Shown here: piece after piece, positions 56,302-64,000 of the stretch
Position numbering within the stretch: the first letter of the stretch is position 1
How the letters are laid out: every line of letters begins with the position of its first letter
From: Dactylorhiza incarnata
Taxonomy: Eukaryota; Streptophyta; Magnoliopsida; Asparagales; Orchidaceae
DNA: 64,000 bases
Direction: 5' to 3'
Assembly: GCA_033032865.1 (NCBI GenBank)
Contig: JAWHQI010000731.1
Span: 62,001-126,000, forward strand
Translations under genes and position numbers: made by a program
The notes under the pieces: generated by a model
Told to the model about the DNA's origin: nothing
Databases searched by the model: none
What the model saw: the letters and a program-made list of their open reading frames with translations, nothing else

Positions 56302-59300
56302 ATATATGTAAGACCCTTTTTTTTTTCTTTCCAAACACCCGAGTCTTAGGCCCAGAACCGCCGTTTTGCGGTGACACCCTCGCTCGGGAAGGTCGCCACT
56401 ACAAAACGCCGATCCTGCCGACCAAATCGATAACAAATAAGAAAAGTATACTTGAACAAATAAAGAAGCTCAAGTCCACATCACATGAAATATAAACCAT
56501 AAGGATAAATATCCACAGATAATAACTGAATAAAAATAACCAGGGTTACAATAATAAAGGGCTCATGCCCTGTACATCATGTCCTCACTACAAGATCACT
56601 CGCGGAAGCTAACTAATAATCTCTCACTAATCCTGAATCCTGTGCTCATGTACTAGATTGGCCCGCCTCCATCTGCACCGGTCTCTGGTGTTGTTGCGTC
56701 TCCTCGATCCCCTAAAATGATATGGTCCATCGACCGTTAGTCAAAAAGACTAAGCCTCGTTTCCCACCACCCATCCCCCAGTGGCTCCTAGGCACCGTGT
56801 GGGAGGGATGAAGCGGGGGACAGCAAGGGGTATAAAACAAAGCAGATGACGGCGGATCTAGTCTACATGAAATGTCTACCACTACTCCAGTGTATATATA
56901 TACATTTAAAGCAATAAATAAAGCATGACAAAGAACAATTAAAGAACAGTAAGTAAAGACAAGTATATAATATAAAAGTAACCATTGATTTATTGGAATG
57001 CCCATACAAACCTATAGACCAAGGGGTCGTTTAGCAAGGCCTGTCGTATAAAAAGTCCCATAACCAATTTATACGCTAGGGGTAGGGGTTGAAATGCAGT
57101 GCTTATGCCATGACATGCAGAGTTATGCAGTTTATACTATGTTCATACAAGTGCAATGCACACACTTCGACTCTATGCGCACAGACCTTTAGTTCCCCCT
57201 TTTTGGAGCTAGCAAGACTCCCATGATACTTCCGTAGTGGCAAACGGAAGTGGTGGGTTGGGCCTCGCCCACCTCTAGGTTGGTATTCACACTACCTAGC
57301 CTAGACCTATCGTACGCCTCAACGCAAAACCGCAGAGCATCTGCGTACTCTTACTGGCTGGACCACCAGACTTTTATGGCTAAGTGCAAATTCCACACTT
57401 GCCGAGTCAACGTATTGACGTCGGTGTGAACGACTGTACAATACCGAAGACCCACCACCTTTATGCACATGCAAACATGTTTACCATATATCTAAGATCT
57501 CCAATTCATAAGCTACCCGGACTAACTTGTCCGACCAAGGATCTTTTTGAGTCACAAGATCACTGGATCATTAATCCGTTCTTACAACCATCGAGCCTAC
57601 AACTCGGAGCACCAAACCAACTAAAACTCCCGTAACCACGGGGTGTGAGTGAGTGTGTTATTAAATTATTCTTGTATAACATCTTACTCCTACGACTTAC
57701 GGTTAATCTTGGATTTCCCGAGGATTACCATGTAAGGGGCTCGCTACAGTACTAGGAACTATAATAGGATGACACCCCAAGGCTTCCTTTCTCAAGACAC
57801 TTAATGTTATTGGTAACTACCCATAAGAATACCCATCTTACCATTATAGTTGATTTAAACCTAGGTGTTTTATGACACGCCAGAGAAAAGACGATCTTTC
57901 ATCAATCCCTAGCACAACCTTACTCTTAACTCACTAAGCACTCTTAATCACAAAACCTCTTTTTGGTGACCTCAAACTCTTCATCCTGACCATGTACACC
58001 AACTACATACAATTTTCACTTAGCAGGCCACAAAATAACTAAGCTTCACAGTTTTACTATACGCAGACCAAACTAGCTATATGAAGCTTATGAGCAGAAG
58101 TACTCCAAATACTCATCCCCATGACCTTAGATTATTACCAGAAGACTATCATGACTTTATAAGACTAAATCCAGAGAATCATATTTTTTCTTAATTGTTT
58201 AGCATTTATTTCAATTTCTCCAACATTTGCCAAGTATAAAAATGAACATGAAGTGTAAGGAATTCCTATGATATGGCTCCCCAAAAATTATGGTAAATCT
58301 ATGATGGCAAAATAACAGCAATTTCAGCATATCATATTTTTACAGTAAAGAATTGTTCTCTATTTTTAATATTTAGCATCTAACCAAACTTGTAGACTTA
58401 TGAAGGAACCACCAAAAATATTTAATCCAAAATTATGGGAAAAATACCAGACCCTTGTATTCATTAGAAAAGTCTACTGACTATATTGTAGAATTTATGG
58501 GAGTCATTTTATCACTTAAATGAATTCTTTAAGAAAATCCCAAATCAAACATATTGTGAAGTGACCCATTGATATTAAGTTCTAAAAATTCCACAAAAAC
58601 TCATAAGGACTCCTAATGCCCTAAAATGTCCTATCACCAAATTGCACAATTTAATAAAGAGCATTGGACCTTCATTTATGTTTCTTAAACCTATGACAAA
58701 ATAAATGCCTTGTGAATGGAGTACTGATTAAATCATTTAATAAATTACACAAAAATTATCAGAGGTCTATAATATGATTATAAAGGCACTACCAAGGTTT
58801 CATCATCATCCAAGAACATTTGAGCATGTAAATACCACTTATAAGAAATTTCCCTAAAGGGGTTATGACCTAATTTAGGGGAAATAAATACTCCTACAAT
58901 TCTCTCAAAATTCCCTCGGGCATTATTGCACCCCATGAACATATCCACTAAGTCTCATGACCATTCAAGGACTTTTGACCACATTTTCTTCACAAGGTTC
59001 TATATGCACCCTTAGGGATAAAGCTAGGGTCCTAGGGCATATCCAACTCCACACCACCCCAAATCACTCATGGAGGTGTTTTAGATGATCCTAAACCAGT
59101 GCACAAGGTGTCACCTCATGTTGATGAGATTTGACCACAATACCCCAAAATGAACATTATGCCCTATTTGACCTAGTTTAAACAAACTTGGGTTGACAAA
59201 TTACCCAACCAAATCAGTCCCTATTGGGCTGAGATTTTTAGCAGGGTCATATAATAACCCTAATAAGCATCCACCAAAATTTGGAGGGCATTGGAGGTCA

Positions 59301-59404
59301 TTTGACCCAATAATTAATTAATATATGATTTATGTAATTATTACAAAAACCTTAGAAAAAATTTCTCCAACAATTCCCATATTTGGGTATGATGTGTGTG
59401 TAGG

Positions 59405-59413
59405 TATAAATAG
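59405..59413 (+). promoter_or_regulatory. TATA box of the 4,905-bp LTR, copy 2
   Basis: TATAAATAG, same context as 22714-22722. Confidence 0.6.
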
Positions 59414-59532
59414 CCTAGGGTTTAAATATCAAGCCCATAGCATTTCTCTATCAAAAGTTATTCAAGAAAAAGTGACTGCCCCACCCTTGGGACCAGTCCA
59501 ACCAAAATGGCACTACATGGAGCTACATTGCC

Positions 59533-59537
59533 CCTAT
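59533..59537. other. Empty insertion site of the nested LTR
   Basis: Single CCTAT followed by TGGGCTGAAAC, where copy 1 has CCTAT, 6,929 bp of LTR, then CCAATTGGGATGAAAC. Confidence 0.88.
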
Positions 59538-60202
59538 TGGGCTGAAACAAATTTTGAAATAAAGTACACACCAAGAGCTACAACTTTGATGTTGACCACT
59601 TTTCTATAGAGGGACCTAAGTATTTTCTATAATTATTTCTAACTGCTGCCAATAAAGGGACAGAAATATAGGAATAATAATGCATTATTATAAAAAAAAA
59701 CTGCTGCACGAATCTTAAAGCAGAAATGGAGGGCATCTGGTTGTCTTCCTCCTCCAGCAATGGCCGAAATTCACTCCTCCTGTAGCCTCTTCCAGCCCAT
59801 TTTCCCGGCCATCCGACCACCTCCTTGGCCGGACACCACCACCACCACCTCCGTTGAGGTGGTGGCTAACGCCGGGCGGCGGCACGGCCGCCGGAGGGGC
59901 CGATTCTGGCGAACCAACGGGAAGAAAATCCATGGAAATTTCAGATTTTCGCTCACCAGATCGGGCTCAATTGAGCCCGATTTCTCTCCTATTTTGATCT
60001 AAGATTTATCCACTGAGATAGAGGAGGAGGGGAGGACCTTTATTGGAGCCCGGCGACGATGGCGGCGGTGGTCGGCCATGGCTTTTCCCCTCTCCGACGA
60101 GCTTGCCCGATCCCTCGATTCTCCGCAAGAACATTCGATCCAATACATTATTTTGACTGCCATCCATCTTTTGAAGCTAATGGTTGAGTTGGATTTGAGA
60201 AT

Positions 60203-60225
60203 GGGGGGGGGGGGGGGGGGGGGGG
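60203..60225 (+). repeat. 23-nt poly-G tract, copy 2
   Basis: Same position in the LTR as 30449-30471. Confidence 0.9.
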
Positions 60226-60587
60226 TTGCTTAAGGGGGATTTAAGGGGAACAAAATTCGGCCATGCCATTAATGGCTATTAAAGGTGAATTTCGGCCATG
60301 GTAAAAACACCAAAATCAGCCCCCATGTGGGTTGGAAAACCTCTTAAACTTCTTATAACTGAAAGAGGGAGTGAATCCCATCAATTGGGGAGGCCTTTGG
60401 CCTCCCCTTGGCCATGAATGTCATTACTTCTCTCTTTCTCTCTCCTATATTTTTGGGGAAAATGGGATTTTCTCTCTCCTGGCCGAATTCTCTAAAATTA
60501 AATGACAATTTCAGTAATTCCCAACCCCATTAGGTAGTGGACCACTTCAATTGGGTCTAGCCCAAGTGGATTGGACTTGATTGGGTC

Positions 60588-61010
60588 AAAATAGGTCATT
60601 TTGACCTAAATTTAGGGTGGAGTTAACTTTGGTCAATTTGAACATTAGGGTTGACCCCAATGGGTGGGTAGTGACCCATTGGTCTCTCTTAAGGGTTAGG
60701 AAGGTCTGGGTAGGGTCAATTTGGCAAGGTGGAGGCCAATTGACCCACAATAGGCCAATTTGACCAAAATAGGGCTAGAGTTGACTTAGGTCAAATTGGT
60801 GGCCCCATGATGGGGGTTTTTAGTCCATTGGGTCCCTAATATCCTTATAAGGGTAGGGGAATGGTCAATTTGGCATGGTGGGGGCCAATTGACCCTAATT
60901 ATGCCACTTTGACCAATTTAAGGTTAGGGTTGACTTTGGTCAACTTGGCCACTTTGGTTGACCCTAATGGGTCCTTGGTGCTCTATGGGAAACCCTAAAG
61001 GGTTAGGTAT
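60588..61010. repeat. About 150-bp degenerate repeats rich in TTGAC, copy 2
   Basis: Counterpart of 30828-31250 with the same three units. Confidence 0.65.
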
Positions 61011-61216
61011 TCTATGGTGAGGTCAAATGGTCAATATGAGGCCCTAAAGTCCAACCCTAAGCTTGGTAACTAGAAATTGCTATTTACAGACAAAGGTGGT
61101 TTTCTTCTTCTTTCCTAAGCTTTTATGCACCCTTTGTGCTTCCTATGGGTTTGTCATGCCCTAGTCATGACCACACCATCCTAGGGGTCTAGCTGTTTGG
61201 GGGATGTTACAATATA

Positions 61217-62164
61217 TGTCTTATAGGATAGAGCCGAATACCTTTGAATTGCGGGTGGCTAAACCTACTAGATGTGAGTGCTACTCCTGAGATGTCCCCC
61301 CGCCCAATATTGGGGACCCAGGTAAAAGAGTCAAATTCTTGGCTAACGTAATAGCATACATCATCACATCATAATATTCTTTTATTTTCATCATATCGTG
61401 CACGTCGCATCATCACATCTTGAATTATCATTGTTTACCAATCAGATAGCCATATATTAGGCCAGTTTCAACAGACCTTTATCAGGCTAGTCGTTTAGAC
61501 CCCTCAAAAGACAAATTATCAGTCTGACTACGATAATTCCATATGCGCATAATCTTCAATATATATATATATATATTTGCACGTTAAATGCCAATTATAT
61601 TCATGTCATCAATTATGCATGCAATGCAATAAAAAACGCAGGGTTTCATTATCAAGTGAATACACACAATTCGACCCTTTGTTATATCTATCGAATTATT
61701 GCATAAACATCAACATTATTTAGGCATAACAATTACCTAGTATAAGACATACGTACTCCATTACATTTCACCTACCTCAATTTCGACGCTCGAATTAATG
61801 TCGGGTAGTATTTCAGTGCTTTTTAAGAATTCAGGCTTCAATTTCAAAACATAGTACTTGGGCAGCACTTCGACATAACCTAAGATTGAAATGTCTCTCT
61901 AGAAACTTTCCCGAACTTCCCTAAATTTTTCTCAGCGTTCTTACACTTTCTCTCTAATTTCTCTCCTTGTCTCTTGATTTCAAATAACTGAAAAGAATTT
62001 GAAGTAATTTAAACATTCCATTGGATCCGTATTTATAATATTTTTCCAACGCCACCAAAATCACCTAAATCCGAGCTCTAGAACTCCCGGAAAGTCCAAA
62101 AAATCAAATCGCCCTTTGCTGGGCTCTCTGGAGATGACACGTGTCGCCCATATAGATATTTGGC
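61217..62164. other. Intergenic with TA microsatellite, copy 2
   Basis: Counterpart of 31463-32425. The TA run is 61559-61577. No gene seen. Confidence 0.6.
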
Positions 62165-62434
62165 ACCACATGTCGCCACGTGGATTCCATGCACGTTGCC
62201 ACATGGCAGCATGCACGTCGCCACATGGCGACCATACACAACGCCATGTGTCGCCACGTGGTGGCCATGCACGTCGACAAGTGGAGGGCATGCACGACAC
62301 CACATGGCGGTCATGTATGGCGCCACATAGCATCCAAGCACGTTGCCACATGTCGACTATGAATGTCGCCATTTGTTGGTCATGCACGACGCCACGTATC
62401 GCCATATGTTGCCACGTGGCGTGCACCTGCCAGA
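62165..62434. repeat. 23-bp minisatellite rich in CCACGTGG, copy 2
   Basis: Counterpart of 32426-32695, same unit number, with several C/T and A/G differences inside units. Confidence 0.88.
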
Positions 62435-62620
62435 AAAAATGAATATACCTACATGGTATTTTTTTTACGTCCTGATTCCAAATCCGGCCTTGATTGTTTC
62501 TATATTCTTACCGGTTCTTGCCGAATTTACACTTTTTTTTATACGAGTGCTGATTTTGGCAAATAAAATTTTTGAACACTGGAATTGTACTTTTTTCGTA
62601 CAAACTCTATTTTTTATACA

Positions 62621-63456
62621 AGAAGGAACAATTGATTGAAATTTGCCAGCGAGTGTGGTTTCGCAATCGTTGTTGGAGCTGTTTTGGCCTGGAAACCCTC
62701 CCTTCGTCGATTCCTTGTCCGCATGTTATGCTTTCTCGGAGAGACTCCACCCGCAGAGATTGTAAGTTTAGCTTGGATTATAAACTTCAATTCAGCTTTT
62801 CGATTACATTTTTTTTTCAAGCAAGAAGAAGTTCTCCTGCCCGTACAAGCACGAGAGAATACGCCGTGCAACCCTCTGGTTGCGATAAACTTTAACATTA
62901 ACGTCCACTCTGGGGGAGTAGAATCGGAGATCAATCAAAGCAAGGGGGAATCAAGACTTGCGGTAGAGGATGGCGGAGCATGAGGAGTTGCACTGATCGA
63001 TGTATATTATACTTTGTAATTTAATAAATATAAACCCCCAGTCACGCTATATTATAACAATACTTCAGCGTTGATTTCATCGATCAATGCAGTAGCATGG
63101 GGGCTACTGCAAGTCTTGATTCTCCCTTACTCCGATTATTCTCCCTTACTCCGATTCTACACCCCCAGAGTGGACGTTAATGTTGAAGTTTACCGCAACC
63201 AGAGGGTTGCCCAGCGTATTCTCCCGTGCTTGTACCGGCAGGAGAACTTCTCCTTACTTGAAAAAAAATGTAATCGAAAAGCTGAATTGAAGTTTATAAT
63301 CCAAGCTAAACTTACAATTTCTGCTGGTGGAGTCTCTCCGAGAAAGCATAACATGCGGAGAGGGAATCGACGAAGGGAGGGTTCCCAGGCTAAAATAGCT
63401 CCAACAACGATTGCGAAACCACACTCGGTGACAAATTTCAATCAATTGTTCTTTCT
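62621..63456. repeat. Long inverted repeat, copy 2
   Basis: Left arm 62621-63002, loop 63003-63077, right arm 63078-63456. The right arm carries a small internal tandem duplication (ATTCTCCCTTACTCCG, about 63118-63155) not found in copy 1. Otherwise the arms still pair. Confidence 0.92.
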
Positions 63457-64000
63457 CCGCGACATCGCAAACTTTCCTCCCACCTCTTCATCCTCTGCAG
63501 CAAGCCATTTTATTTTTTCTAATCATTTTTAGATTTAATACCATCATGGGCCGGAGGAGCTGTTTCTTCTCGAGCTTCTGTTCCTTTTTCCACTAATTTG
63601 ACTCCTGCATTTAACAGCCATCATGTAAAAATGCAACATGCGGTCAGTTTCTATTTCATTTAGTGTTCATTCCGGTGCTTGTAGTTTGAAGTCATGTTTT
63701 GGAAAGCTGTGTTTTTTATTTTCTTCCTATTTGTATGCAAAATTAAAACAAAGCTTTTGACTGAGTTTTGAAGAGATTTAGGTTCCGTTTGGCACGACGG
63801 TGGCGGCCATGAACGCGGTGGTCATGAAATGTCGTTCGTGAACGCCCGACCTCACCTATTAAAATTCTTGCATTTTATACTCAAATTAGATTATTTTTTT
63901 CGTAGCGGTCATAACCTTTGTCTTGCCAAACATACATTCTATGATATGGCGTTTTTAATTGACCAAACTCATAGAGCAAATAAGCCGCGGCAAACATAGT
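63457..64000. other. Right edge of copy 2 and flank
   Basis: Duplicated sequence to 63864, with 34 bp near 63630 missing from copy 1, then flank to the window end. A small element may run from GTTCCGTTTGGCAC (about 63783) to CTTGCCAAACATAC (about 63924). The imperfect ends suggest a MITE but no TSD was fixed. Confidence 0.4.

Larger units (their letters stand above)
56307..61211 (+). mobile_element. Solo LTR, 4,905 bp, uninterrupted form, copy 2
   Basis: TGTAAGACCC at the left, GGGGGATGTTACA at the right, TSD ATATA on both sides (56302-56306 and 61212-61216). TATA box at 59405-59413. It matches 19615-22846 plus 29781-31457 and lacks the nested LTR. No retroviral genes inside. Confidence 0.9.
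43804..63864. repeat. Segmental duplication, copy 2
   Basis: This 20-kb block is collinear with 2588-34081. Seen differences include loss of the gag core (junction near 46316), loss of a block holding a solo LTR (junction 55818-55821), a 38-bp loss in the foldback element (before 51894), absence of the inner nested LTR (empty site 59533-59537) and a shorter TA microsatellite (61559-61577). Beyond 63864 the sequence differs from copy 1 and presumably continues the original right flank. Confidence 0.93.

Noticed and set aside
1..64000. tRNA, rRNA, intact host genes, or a bacterial or phage-type system
   Set aside because: No conserved tRNA or rRNA stretches, no multi-exon gene with recognisable domains, and all large coding relics are transposon-derived and broken.

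Overview
The window is intergenic plant nuclear DNA, almost certainly from a flowering plant. The evidence is Ty3/gypsy and Ty1/copia-type LTR retrotransposon sequence, a MULE (mudrA-like) transposase relic, long TG...CA solo LTRs with 5-bp target-site duplications (TSDs), a foldback MITE-like element and many minisatellites. I see no intact host gene, tRNA, rRNA or bacterial-type system. The species cannot be told from this sequence.

The main feature is a direct segmental duplication. Copy 1 (2588-34081) and copy 2 (43804-63864) are collinear and differ by scattered substitutions and a few large indels. They are separated by a 9.7-kb spacer with unrelated content. In order, each copy carries: the gag-protease-RT part of a minus-strand Ty3/gypsy element with its primer-binding-site region and 5' LTR; a broken MULE transposase; 44-bp and 30-bp minisatellites; an AT-rich stretch; a foldback hairpin; a 34-bp minisatellite; a ~4.9-kb solo LTR bounded by ATATA; a 23-bp CCACGTGG-rich minisatellite; and a ~380-bp-arm inverted repeat.

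The differences between the copies give a history. Copy 1 has a second solo LTR (22847-29775) of the same family inserted in opposite orientation inside the ~4.9-kb LTR, and copy 2 keeps the empty site (59533-59537). A 2,993-bp solo LTR (16073-19065, TSD ATAAG) and its flanks are missing from copy 2 across a TATA microhomology. Copy 2 has also lost 596 bp of gag across a TGG microhomology. The gypsy RT carries damage common to both copies (YVDD changed to SVDD, a shared frameshift, a shared stop) plus stops and a frameshift private to each copy.

Left of copy 1 (1-2301) the same minus-strand gypsy element continues into RNase H and integrase, interrupted by a 1,398-bp solo LTR of copia type with TSD ATAGC. 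The spacer (34082-43803) holds a second gypsy LTR relic, a CACTA-like terminus, a plus-strand gypsy RT-RNase H-integrase pseudogene (37390-40250) bordered by palindromic G/C-rich minisatellites and a 33-nt poly-G tract, a stretch that may contain a fragment of a lysine-ketoglutarate reductase/saccharopine dehydrogenase-like gene, and a gag-protease fragment (42688-43803) lying downstream of the pol fragment instead of upstream. All coding relics are pseudogenes. No set of genes here works as a pathway; the biology is that of nested transposition, recombination to solo LTRs, microhomology deletion and repeat expansion.
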